From CAZSHG01 sp964459995 (GTDB taxonomy: Bacteria; UBP14; UBA6098), in the NCBI GenBank assembly GCA_964459995.1, contig CAYWOR010000011.1, forward strand, positions 26,625 to 90,624: a DNA stretch of 64,000 nt. The letters are read 5' to 3'. Under the pieces are notes generated by a model that ran no database searches, was not told the DNA's origin, and worked only from the letters and a program-made list of their open reading frames with translations. Below, piece after piece: positions 35,901 through 43,107 of this stretch. The stretch's first letter is position 1; the number at the start of each line of letters is the position of its first letter. The position numbers and the translations under genes were made by a program.

Positions 35901-35944
35901 TTAACCCCAGTGCAAGCGACGAAGTAGTCTAACACGCGCAGACA

Positions 35945-37297
35945 TTACACCGGCGCGTCTTCGGGGAAGGCTTTCAGAGCGGCGATTAGGAAAACCAGCG
36001 TAACCGCCGTGGCGAGAACATCCGCAATGGGCATCGAGTAGAAGACACCGAGCCAACCGAAATGGGCCGGAAGAATCAGAACAAGCGGGATTAGGAAAAT
36101 CAACTGGCGCGAGGCTGTGAGAATGAAAGCGCGCCATGAATGCCCCAGCGCTTGAAACATAATCGCCCAGACGGTTTGCGCTCCGATTATCGGAAGTGTT
36201 ATAGCTGAAATTCTAAGGGCGGGAATCGCCATTCGGATAAGCTCCTCATCGCGTGTGAAAAGCCTTATGAAAATACCGGGGAATGCGATGAGAACGGCAC
36301 AAGTGATGATTCCAATTATCGTGGACCTTTTTGTCGAGATTTCGATTAGCTTTCTGACATTGCTATATTTTCGCGCTCCGTAATTATATCCAGCGATGGG
36401 CTGGAATCCCTGCGCAATTCCAATTAAAGGTGTGAATGCAAGAAATGTGAGCCTATGGACAACGCCGAGCACCGCAATCGCAACATCACCGCCGTGGTGG
36501 GCGAGCTTGTAGTTCATTATCACGACGAGAACGCTTGATGAGACATTTCGCGCGAGAGAGGCCATTCCCACGCCGAAGGTTTCGCGAATTATGCGAAAAT
36601 CCGGGACGAAATCGGCGAGCTTCGGGGTGAGCACGGTTTTCTTCGAGAAATAGAAATAGAAGGCATAAATTGCGCCTAAGCCTTGAGAAATAAGGGTTGC
36701 AATCGCGGCGCCTTTGACCCCCATATCGAGCCAGAAAATAAAGATTGGATCAAGAATTGTATTAATGACGGCTGTGATGATTAGAAGTGCCATCGACACT
36801 TTCGCGCGGCCTTCGGAGCGGATGACATTATTGCTCGAAATCAGGATACACCTGAAAAGCGTATCGAACAGGACAATGCGCAAATATGCGTGCGCAAAGG
36901 GAAGAATGTCCGGAGTTGCACCCATAAGGCGGAGAAGGTCATCGATGAATATCTGCCCAAAAACTGTGATGATAATGGATAGGAAGATTATCATCGAGAG
37001 CATATTGCCGAGAGCGCGGTTCGCTTTTGCGATGTCTTTTGAACCGATGGCGCGGGAGATTATCGAGGCAGAACCCATGCCTATCAACTGACCGATTGCA
37101 AGCACGATCACATTCACAGGGAAAACGACCGCAACTCCGGCGATTCCGAGCATCCCTACTCCATGCCCGACAAATATCGTATCGACGACATTGAAGGTGG
37201 ACATGATGAACATGCCGATAATGGCGGGAACTGAAAGCTCGGTTAGTAATTTACCAAGATTCGGATTTGCGAGTATGTGGTCGTTTGCGCGCGGCAT
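35945..37297 (-). CDS. MATE-family multidrug/metabolite exporter
   Basis: 450 residues and twelve membrane segments in two similar halves: LLTELSVPAIIGMFIMSTFNVVDTIFVGH at the start and GMASLARNVSSSVLVVIMNYKL in the second half. It includes FQPIAGYNYGARKY, a MATE signature. It exports cationic compounds using Na+ or H+ gradients; specificity is unknown. The start ATG has no ribosome-binding site. A TATAAT box lies 8 nt upstream, so the mRNA is probably leaderless, as for PBP1A. The 44-bp gap to the convergent barrel gene has no obvious terminator. Confidence 0.92.
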   Translation of the reverse strand: MPRANDHILANPNLGKLLTELSVPAIIGMFIMSTFNVVDTIFVGHGVGMLGIAGVAVVFPVNVIVLAIGQLIGMGSASIISRAIGSKDIAKANRALGNMLSMIIFLSIIITVFGQIFIDDLLRLMGATPDILPFAHAYLRIVLFDTLFRCILISSNNVIRSEGRAKVSMALLIITAVINTILDPIFIFWLDMGVKGAAIATLISQGLGAIYAFYFYFSKKTVLTPKLADFVPDFRIIRETFGVGMASLARNVSSSVLVVIMNYKLAHHGGDVAIAVLGVVHRLTFLAFTPLIGIAQGFQPIAGYNYGARKYSNVRKLIEISTKRSTIIGIITCAVLIAFPGIFIRLFTRDEELIRMAIPALRISAITLPIIGAQTVWAIMFQALGHSWRAFILTASRQLIFLIPLVLILPAHFGWLGVFYSMPIADVLATAVTLVFLIAALKAFPEDAPV

Positions 37298-37305
37298 AAG
37301 GAGGG

Positions 37306-37333
37306 ATTATAATTAGAATTCTATTTTTTACAA
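37306..37333 (-). promoter_or_regulatory. Promoter of the MATE gene, probably leaderless
   Basis: Minus strand: TTGTAA (37328-37333), 16-bp spacer, TATAAT (37306-37311), then CCCTCCTT and the ATG at 37297. The eight bases before the ATG resemble an anti-Shine-Dalgarno sequence rather than a Shine-Dalgarno. Confidence 0.65.
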
Positions 37334-37373
37334 CGATAAATTTTTCACAATCGCATTTTACTGCTTGCTAAGA

Positions 37374-37392
37374 CTGGACACACGATGTCCAG
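37374..37392. repeat. Short perfect hairpin between the MATE and moxR genes
   Basis: CTGGACA (37374-37380) and TGTCCAG (37386-37392) form a 7-bp stem with a 5-nt loop in the 210-bp gap upstream of the MATE promoter. No T-run follows on either strand. It could be an operator or an end-of-message structure for moxR. Confidence 0.4.
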
Positions 37393-37507
37393 CCAATGCA
37401 AAATAACCTTCGATTCGAATAAATTTAGAGGAAAGATACAACTGAACTAAGGCTTACCATGTTAAAGGTTAAGCTTAAGGAACATATTAAAGAATATCAC
37501 GCGATCG

Positions 37508-38509
37508 TTATTCTTTCGGTGGGGCGACATCCTCGATAAGGCGCGATACGATTTTATCGGTCGTGATTCCCTCGGCATCCGCAGTGAAACTTGTGATAAT
37601 ACGGTGTCTTAAAACGGGAATCGCTATTTTGCGGACATCTGCGACGCTCGGAGTGAGCCTGCCGTCAAGGGCGGCGAGAGTTTTGGCACCGAGAATAAGG
37701 AACTGGCTCGCGCGCGGCCCCGCCCCCCATCTCACCCAGCGCTTGATATAGTCCAAAGAGGTGGATTCAGGTCTGGTGTTGCGGACGATATTCACTGCGT
37801 ATTGGATAACGTAATCCGCCGCGGGAATTCTGCGGATAAGGCTTTGAAGCTCGACAATCTGTTTCGATGTGAGAATTGGCTCGACATGTGGTGCACGTTC
37901 GCCGGTTGTGTATCGAACGATGTCCAGTTCGTCTTTTTCGGTGGGATAATCGATGTAGATATTGAGCATGAATCTGTCCAGCTGGGCTTCCGGAAGCGGA
38001 TATGTCCCCTCCTGCTCGATTGGGTTCTGTGTAGCAAGAACGAAGAAAGGCATTTCGAGTTTGTAGGTCTTATCGCCGGCGGAGACTTCGTGCTCCTGCA
38101 TAGCCTGAAGAAGTGCGGCCTGTGTTTTTGGCGGGGTGCGGTTGATTTCATCGGCAAGTAGAATATTGCAGAAAACAGGGCCATGAATAAAGCGGAAAAC
38201 TCGCTTGCCGGTCGAGCGGTCTTCCTCGAGGATGTCCGTGCCGGTAATGTCGCTGGGCATAAGGTCGGGAGTGAATTGGATTCTGCTGAATTTGAGGTCG
38301 AGCGCTTCGGCAAGTGTCGAAATCATAAGGGTTTTTGCGAGGCCGGGAACTCCGATTAGCAGGACATGCCCTCCTGCAAGAAGCGAAACGAGCATCTCAT
38401 CGATAACGCGCTCCTGCCCGACAATCACCTTGCCAAGCTCCGATTTTATGCGGACTGCGGCCTCAGCAAGTTGTTTTAACGCCTGAACATCGCCTTTATT
38501 CTCGGTCAT
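37508..38509 (-). CDS. MoxR-family AAA+ ATPase
   Basis: 333 residues. Walker A is LLIGVPGLAKTLMIS, Walker B ILLADEINRTPPKTQAALLQAMQE, and sensor ATQNPIEQEGTYPLPEAQLDRF, all typical of MoxR/RavA-type chaperones that mature partner proteins with VWA domains. The usual partner, a DUF58 protein, is present but about 7 kb away (45009-45920) in a separate transcription unit. ATG 38509 follows GGAGG by 4 nt and is preferred over the upstream in-frame start. Confidence 0.92.
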   Translation of the reverse strand: MTENKGDVQALKQLAEAAVRIKSELGKVIVGQERVIDEMLVSLLAGGHVLLIGVPGLAKTLMISTLAEALDLKFSRIQFTPDLMPSDITGTDILEEDRSTGKRVFRFIHGPVFCNILLADEINRTPPKTQAALLQAMQEHEVSAGDKTYKLEMPFFVLATQNPIEQEGTYPLPEAQLDRFMLNIYIDYPTEKDELDIVRYTTGERAPHVEPILTSKQIVELQSLIRRIPAADYVIQYAVNIVRNTRPESTSLDYIKRWVRWGAGPRASQFLILGAKTLAALDGRLTPSVADVRKIAIPVLRHRIITSFTADAEGITTDKIVSRLIEDVAPPKE

Positions 38510-38539
38510 TTTTCCTCCAATACACAAAAACAGAAGCAT

Positions 38540-38568
38540 ATAATATGCCTGAGGGGGGTATATGTCAA
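38540..38568 (-). promoter_or_regulatory. Sigma70-like promoter of moxR
   Basis: Minus strand: TTGACA (38563-38568), 17-bp spacer, TATTAT (38540-38545). The start would be near 38533, with a leader of about 24 nt. Confidence 0.7.
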
Positions 38569-38618
38569 ATTATATTCGAGAAATAGATAGGTCGAATATT
38601 TTACGCGGTATAAACATA

Positions 38619-38647
38619 TTGCAAAAATAGCGGCTTTTAGCTAATAT
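38619..38647 (+). promoter_or_regulatory. Sigma70-like promoter of the aminotransferase-trmO operon
   Basis: TTGCAA (38619-38624), 17-bp spacer, TAATAT (38642-38647). The start would be near 38654, with a leader of about 28 nt and AAAGGAG before the ATG. Confidence 0.6.
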
Positions 38648-38681
38648 TTACAGCTATCAATATTTTAATAAAGGAGTTGCG

Positions 38682-39881
38682 ATGTTATACGCCGATAGAA
38701 CGAACAAGGTTACAGACTCACCAACATTGGCGATTTCAGCCAAGGCGAAGGCACTAAAGGCAGAGGGGGTCGATGTAATTAGTTTTTCTGCGGGGCAACC
38801 GGATTTTCCTACACCCGAGCATGTCAAACGTGCCGGAATTGAAGCTATCGAGAAAAATATCACCGGATACACCGCGAGTTCGGGCACACCTGCTCTTCGC
38901 AAGGCTATCGCGGACTGGACTAAAAAGGAAATCGGCGTTGAATACTCCCCGAAACAGATTCTCGTCTCTACTGGAGCAAAATTTTCGCTTACCGCGGCGA
39001 TTCTTTCCACGGTGGAGGCTGGCGACGAAGTTATTTTCGCCGCACCCTATTGGGTAAGCTATCCTGACATGGTTCGTCTCGCTGACGGCACTCCGGTTAT
39101 CGCGAAAACAACCGCGAAGGACGGCTATAAAATCACCCCCGATCAGCTCGAAGCGCATATCTCGCAGAAAACGAGGATGCTTCTTCTGAACTCCCCCTCG
39201 AATCCAACCGGCGCGGTTTACAGCAAAAGCGAGATCGAAGCTCTTGCTGAGGTGCTCGAAAGGCATCCTAATATTTGGATTCTCAGCGACGAAATTTATT
39301 GCAAACTTATTTACGGCGGCACAAAACATTTCTCCATCGCCGCGGTCTCGAAATCGATGTCGGACAGAACGATTGTCGTAAACGGAGTTAGTAAAACTTA
39401 CGCAATGACAGGCTGGCGAATCGGCTGGCTCGCGGGGCCGGAGGAGCTTGTCTCGCGCGCGGGCAAGATTCAGAGCCACACAACGAGTTGTCCGTCGAGT
39501 ATCGCACAGGAGGCCACGCTTGTTGCGTTAACCTCGCCGGACGACTTTCTCGATGATATGCGAGATGCTTATCACCGCAGGCGCGACCTTTTTGTCGAAC
39601 TACTTCGCGATGTTCCCGGAATCGTGCCCTATGTCCCAGACGGAGCGTTTTATCTGTTCTGCGAAGCTGGTGATTATATCGGGAAAACGAGGCCAGATGG
39701 CGGGAGAATCTCTTCCTGCATGGATTTTGCGGACTATCTTCTCGATGAGGCGAGAGTTGCGGCGGTTCCGGGCGGGGCATTTGGAGCAGGAGGGCATATA
39801 CGCTTCTCTTTCGCGACTGGCGAAGATGATATTCGCCGTGGTGTAACGCGAATCGCCGAAGCGGTTGCAAAACTAAAATGA
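38682..39881 (+). CDS. Class I pyridoxal-phosphate aminotransferase (aspartate/aromatic type)
   Basis: 399 residues, like bacterial Ib-type aspartate aminotransferases. Conserved features are VISFSAGQPDFPTPEHV, GYTASSGTPALRKAIADW, NSPSNPTGAVYS, ILSDEIYCKLIY and the PLP lysine in VNGVSKTYAMTGWRIGW. It exchanges amino groups between aspartate or aromatic amino acids and 2-oxoglutarate in the cytoplasm. The exact substrate needs assay. Its stop overlaps trmO by ATGA, forming an operon with trmO and fmdB. Confidence 0.92.
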   Translation: MLYADRTNKVTDSPTLAISAKAKALKAEGVDVISFSAGQPDFPTPEHVKRAGIEAIEKNITGYTASSGTPALRKAIADWTKKEIGVEYSPKQILVSTGAKFSLTAAILSTVEAGDEVIFAAPYWVSYPDMVRLADGTPVIAKTTAKDGYKITPDQLEAHISQKTRMLLLNSPSNPTGAVYSKSEIEALAEVLERHPNIWILSDEIYCKLIYGGTKHFSIAAVSKSMSDRTIVVNGVSKTYAMTGWRIGWLAGPEELVSRAGKIQSHTTSCPSSIAQEATLVALTSPDDFLDDMRDAYHRRRDLFVELLRDVPGIVPYVPDGAFYLFCEAGDYIGKTRPDGGRISSCMDFADYLLDEARVAAVPGGAFGAGGHIRFSFATGEDDIRRGVTRIAEAVAKLK

Positions 39882-40291
39882 GCGATATTGTTTACAGGCC
39901 GATAGGCGTCGTGCATTCACCAATAAAGGATTCGCGCAACGCCCCTCGCCAACCTAAGTGGTCGAATTTCGAGGGCGAAATCGAGATATTTCCTGAGTTT
40001 GTCGAGGGATTGAATGGAATTGAAAAGCTGAACAGCATCGTTGTTGTCTTTCATTTCGACAGAAGCGAAGGATACGATCTTATGGTCCAACCCCCTCACC
40101 TCGACAGCATGTGCGGGGTGTTTGCATCGAGATCACCACGCAGACCGAACCAGATTGGAATCTCGACACTAAAACTACTGTCGGTGGCGGGGAATATACT
40201 TCGTGTTTACGGAATCGATATGCTCGACGGCACACCTGTAATCGACATCAAACCTGATATTTCAGGCAGTTTTTTCGAAAAACAAGGTTGA
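39878..40291 (+). CDS. trmO: tRNA (N6-threonylcarbamoyladenosine) methyltransferase TrmO family (TsaA/YaeB)
   Basis: 137 residues. It has the family signatures IGVVHSPIKD, VFHFDRSEGYDL and FASRSPRRPNQIGISTLKLL, the last being the S-adenosylmethionine-binding beta-barrel core. It matches the short bacterial/archaeal form that lacks the C-terminal extension of E. coli TrmO. It methylates the t6A base at tRNA position 37. It is coupled to the aminotransferase gene by a 4-bp overlap. Confidence 0.88.
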   Translation: MSDIVYRPIGVVHSPIKDSRNAPRQPKWSNFEGEIEIFPEFVEGLNGIEKLNSIVVVFHFDRSEGYDLMVQPPHLDSMCGVFASRSPRRPNQIGISTLKLLSVAGNILRVYGIDMLDGTPVIDIKPDISGSFFEKQG

Positions 40292-40296
40292 TTAAT

Positions 40297-40560
40297 ATGC
40301 CTACCTATGAATACAAATGTGATAGTTGCGGTCATGTATTCGAGTTGTTTCAAAAAATGACCGACGACCCTGTGCGTGTATGCCCCGAATGCGGATGTTC
40401 GGTTCGAAGGGTTATTCACGGCGGCTCCGGACTTATATTTAAGGGAAGTGGTTGGTATATAACCGATTATGGGAAGGGCAAATCTCCGAACAACACTTCG
40501 AAAAGCAAAAGTGAAGCAGTCGATACGACGACAAAGCCCGAAAAAAAAGACACCAAATAA
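40297..40560 (+). CDS. FmdB-family zinc-ribbon protein
   Basis: 87 residues. The N-terminus MPTYEYKCDSCGHVFELFQKM, then VCPECGCSVRRVIHGGSG, gives the two CxxC knuckles of the FmdB zinc ribbon, with the typical GSGWYITDY after it and a Lys-rich tail. The function of the family is unsettled (a putative regulatory protein). ATG 40297 is chosen over the TTG at 40288 because the conserved MPTYEY begins there. Confidence 0.9.
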   Translation: MPTYEYKCDSCGHVFELFQKMTDDPVRVCPECGCSVRRVIHGGSGLIFKGSGWYITDYGKGKSPNNTSKSKSEAVDTTTKPEKKDTK

Positions 40561-40607
40561 TCACTCCTTCTCCATTACCGATTGACCTACATTAATTAGG
40601 GGATTTT

Positions 40608-40880
40608 ATGGACTGGAAAATTCTTTTCGCCTCCTTCGCGACCGTCTTTCTCGCCGAATTGGGAGATAAAACGCAACTCGCCGCGCTGATTTTCGCATCG
40701 AAATGCCAAAAACCATTGCCGGTTTTCATCGGTGCATCGCTTGCTCTGATCGCTTCGACAGTAATTGCGGTTGGCTTAGGATACTTCGCGGGAAAGGCAA
40801 TTCCACAAGCTCTAATCGGGAAAATTGCCGGTGTTGTTTTTGTCGCGATTGGAATTTTACTTTTCTTTGGCAAGTTTTAA
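40608..40880 (+). CDS. GDT1/TMEM165 (UPF0016)-family cation transporter, single-repeat form
   Basis: 90 residues with three membrane segments. The family motif is in VFLAELGDKTQLAAL (E-x-G-D-K-T), needed for Ca2+/Mn2+ exchange. Most bacterial members have two such repeats in about 190 residues; this has one, so it should work as a dimer. No second half gene lies next to it. AGGGGA precedes the ATG. The NYN gene starts 2 bp after its stop. Confidence 0.85.
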   Translation: MDWKILFASFATVFLAELGDKTQLAALIFASKCQKPLPVFIGASLALIASTVIAVGLGYFAGKAIPQALIGKIAGVVFVAIGILLFFGKF

Positions 40881-40882
40881 TA

Positions 40883-41293
40883 GTGTTATATCTAATCGAT
40901 TCTTTCAATGTTATATTTAGCGGGCGTGAACTGCAAAAACTTGCCCTTAGAGATTCTTCTTCGGCGCATAGTCAATTTATCGAAATGATATCCAACTTTT
41001 GCGAAAGGGAAGATTGCCGTGCAATTCTCGTTTTCGACGGCGGAGATTGTGTGGGCGCGCGATGTTTCTATCGCGACGATCTTGTGAAGGCTTATTATGC
41101 GGGCGGCGCGGCAGATCCGTTGATAATCAAATTGGCACCGAAAATTTTTAAGAACCACCCCGAGTTAGTTGTCGTGTCCAGTGATGGGGTTATTAGGGGT
41201 CACTGCGGGCAGATGGGAATCAGAACGTTGGGTTCGATGAAGTTTTTGAGAAATTATCTTGCCGAGGGTCAGACGGCAACTTCGGAAGATTGA
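40883..41293 (+). CDS. NYN-domain (YacP-like) ribonuclease, GTG start
   Basis: 136 residues. LYLIDSFNVIF is the first metal-binding strand (Asp, Asn) of the NYN/PIN fold, followed by CRAILVFDGGD and LVVVSSDGVIRGHCGQMG, as in YacP-type RNases that act on rRNA or mRNA. The conserved start fixes initiation at GTG 40883, just after the GDT1 stop; the longer frame runs inside that gene. Its 3' end overlaps the convergent PHP gene by 25 bp. Confidence 0.75.
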   Translation: MLYLIDSFNVIFSGRELQKLALRDSSSAHSQFIEMISNFCEREDCRAILVFDGGDCVGARCFYRDDLVKAYYAGGAADPLIIKLAPKIFKNHPELVVVSSDGVIRGHCGQMGIRTLGSMKFLRNYLAEGQTATSED

Positions 41294-42138
41294 CCTTTCG
41301 ACGAATTTAGCAATTTCTTACATTCCCACCTCTCACGAAGTTTGACCATCAGCTCATAGCGCGTTTTAAACACTCCCAATAGCGGGTCGCCCCTTCTTAT
41401 GCCGTGGCAATCGGAGCCGCCGGTAACCACAAGATCGTGCTTTCGGGCAAGGGCGACGATTTCTTCTTGGGCTTCGTGGGAATGGCGGGGATAATAGGCC
41501 TCGAAGCCATCGATTCCCATGTCCACCAACATCGGAATTTTCGGGAGCATACCTTCGGTTACCCCTGGATGCGCGGCTATTGCAACTCCGCCGGCGTCAT
41601 GAATAACATCGATTGCAATTTGCGGGATTGGCGCCCATTTATGGACATACGCCTGTTTGCCCGCCGCAAGATAGAGATGAAAGGCTTCCAGAAGATTACG
41701 GACAGCGCCGATATTCACGAGATGCTCGGCGATATGCGGCCTTCCGATTGCGGCATCGCCGGCTATTTTCGTAATGTCCTCGTATGTCGATGGGAATCCG
41801 AGGTCGGTCAGAATAGCGCATGTCTTTACAACTCTATCTTTACGTGCGAGAATCTGTTTTTCAGTAAGTTCGGCTAATTTTGTATTGTGAATATCGATAT
41901 AATAGCCCAGAATATGCATTCTTCCGTCGAGATCACCGGTGGAAATCTCGATGGCGGGCGCGAAATCGATTCCGGCGCGTTTCGCGAGATAGGCAGTCTC
42001 TTCCACAGCGGCAATTGAATCGTGGTCTGCAACAGCAATTCCGCTAAGATGGTAATTTCGCGCTCTTTCGACGATTTGCTTTGGCGTAAAAGTGCCGTCG
42101 GAAGCGACGCTGTGAATGTGAAGGTCGCAATATTTCAT
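41269..42138 (-). CDS. PHP-domain phosphoesterase (RNase AM / nucleoside bisphosphate phosphatase type)
   Basis: 289 residues. The metal-ligand motifs are MKYCDLHIHSVASDGT, IAVADHDSI, PAIEIST, AIAAHPGVTEG, YYPRHSHEA and VTGGSDCHGI. The set matches the family whose members remove phosphate from 3',5'-nucleoside bisphosphates and trim RNA 5' ends. No ribosome-binding site precedes the ATG. A terminator-like hairpin with a T7 run ends 1 nt before it, so expression is either coupled or attenuated from the cyclodeaminase gene. Confidence 0.85.
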   Translation of the reverse strand: MKYCDLHIHSVASDGTFTPKQIVERARNYHLSGIAVADHDSIAAVEETAYLAKRAGIDFAPAIEISTGDLDGRMHILGYYIDIHNTKLAELTEKQILARKDRVVKTCAILTDLGFPSTYEDITKIAGDAAIGRPHIAEHLVNIGAVRNLLEAFHLYLAAGKQAYVHKWAPIPQIAIDVIHDAGGVAIAAHPGVTEGMLPKIPMLVDMGIDGFEAYYPRHSHEAQEEIVALARKHDLVVTGGSDCHGIRRGDPLLGVFKTRYELMVKLRERWECKKLLNSSKGQSSEVAV

Positions 42139-42139
42139 G

Positions 42140-42164
42140 AAAAAAAGAGCGTCCGAGAACGCCC
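42140..42164 (-). terminator. Terminator-like hairpin directly before the PHP gene start
   Basis: On the minus strand GGGCGT (42159-42164) and ACGCTC (42147-42152) form a 6-bp stem with one G-T pair, followed by seven T's (42140-42146) ending one base before the ATG. It probably stops most transcripts of the cyclodeaminase gene. Confidence 0.6.
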
Positions 42165-42171
42165 ACCGGCC

Positions 42172-42798
42172 CTATTGAAGAAGATTATCGACTATATCCA
42201 GCGCTGTCTCGTAAAGCTCGTCAGCTTCGTCCATGAGGTTTTCGCCGTGTTCTTCCATCTCTTCGATGAAGTTCTCGTCCTCGATGCTCTTGAGATTGAT
42301 AACGACGTTATACCATGCGGATTCGACCGCAGAACTCGCCAAAGATGCCGCCACGCCTGCATCGGAAACCACATTTTTGTTGCCTATTTCTGCGATTTCT
42401 TTCGCAAGAGACAACACCTCGACGGCAAGTTCAATAGTCCGCATAGGAACCTGCGAGGCTTTCCTCGTAGCGGCCTGTATGGCCTCTTTGCGGATTGCTT
42501 TTTCCTCGGCATTGGTTTTAGGAAGCTGGTAGGCGTCCATAATTTCTGCGAAGGCCTCGGCATCCAAATCGATAAGGCGGGTCAATTCATCGCGAAGCTT
42601 TTCACTGTCGTGAAGTATGTCCCGAACATCGTCCTGAACAGTTTCGTAGCCCTTTTTGCCAAGAGTGAGATTACACACCATCGAAACCAAAGCCGCGGCA
42701 TTAGCGCCAACCAGAGCGGCGGCACTTCCACCGCCGGGTGTCGATGACCCGCTTGCCAACTCATCCAAAAAGCCGGCTAATGTCTTATTAACCAACAT
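42172..42798 (-). CDS. Stand-alone cyclodeaminase/cyclohydrolase-family protein
   Basis: 208 residues, all helical. It has the family's glycine loop SSTPGGGSAAALVGANAAAL and QVPMRTIELAVEVL. It is clearly a paralogue of the C-terminal half of the FTCD gene just upstream (there SPAPGGGSVAALAGSLGAAL and RVPMETARYSLSAM). It may be a formiminotetrahydrofolate cyclodeaminase or methenyltetrahydrofolate cyclohydrolase. ATG 42798 follows GGAGG by 4 nt; the longer frame is rejected. Confidence 0.88.
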   Translation of the reverse strand: MLVNKTLAGFLDELASGSSTPGGGSAAALVGANAAALVSMVCNLTLGKKGYETVQDDVRDILHDSEKLRDELTRLIDLDAEAFAEIMDAYQLPKTNAEEKAIRKEAIQAATRKASQVPMRTIELAVEVLSLAKEIAEIGNKNVVSDAGVAASLASSAVESAWYNVVINLKSIEDENFIEEMEEHGENLMDEADELYETALDIVDNLLQ

Positions 42799-42862
42799 CT
42801 TTCCTCCATTGAGGTTCTTTTTCGAAAAATCTCGGGGCAATCTTTCCCCAAGACAATTCGCA

Positions 42863-42890
42863 AATATACTTTTAATGTCTCATCGCGCAA
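42863..42890 (-). promoter_or_regulatory. Putative promoter of the stand-alone cyclodeaminase
   Basis: Minus strand: TTGCGC (42885-42890), 16-bp spacer, TATATT (42863-42868). The start would be near 42856, giving a leader of about 58 nt. Confidence 0.45.
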
Positions 42891-42926
42891 GTTAAAAACT
42901 TGTTTTTTAACGATTAATCGTAACAA

Positions 42927-43097
42927 TCACGAATTATCGTTCTGTGGTTTTCTGGTGGCGCGATAGAGAACATCGTTTAGTCGGTGATCCTGCCTCTGCA
43001 CCCTCTCGCGAAGGCTGACAAGTTCCTGATAAACGCGGTATAACGCCCATGCAAGAACCGCTATCGTGAGGCCGAGTATTGCGAGTGCAATTTCTAT
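42927..43097 (-). CDS. Small single-pass membrane protein with apparent AUA start codon
   Basis: A 56-codon frame without ATG, GTG or TTG near its beginning. A perfect AGGAGG directly follows the FTCD stop codon. Four nt after GGAGG comes ATA, the same spacing as for moxR and the cyclodeaminase; an in-frame ATT lies six bases later. The product has a hydrophobic helix (IALAILGLTIAVLAWALYRV) followed by a charged amphipathic helix (QELVSLRERVQRQDHRLNDV) and a short polar tail. Function unknown. It lies 10 bp after the FTCD gene and is probably co-transcribed. A sequencing error (ATG read as ATA) is the main alternative. Confidence 0.6.
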   Translation of the reverse strand: MEIALAILGLTIAVLAWALYRVYQELVSLRERVQRQDHRLNDVLYRATRKPQNDNS

Positions 43098-43107
43098 TTT
43101 GCCTCCT

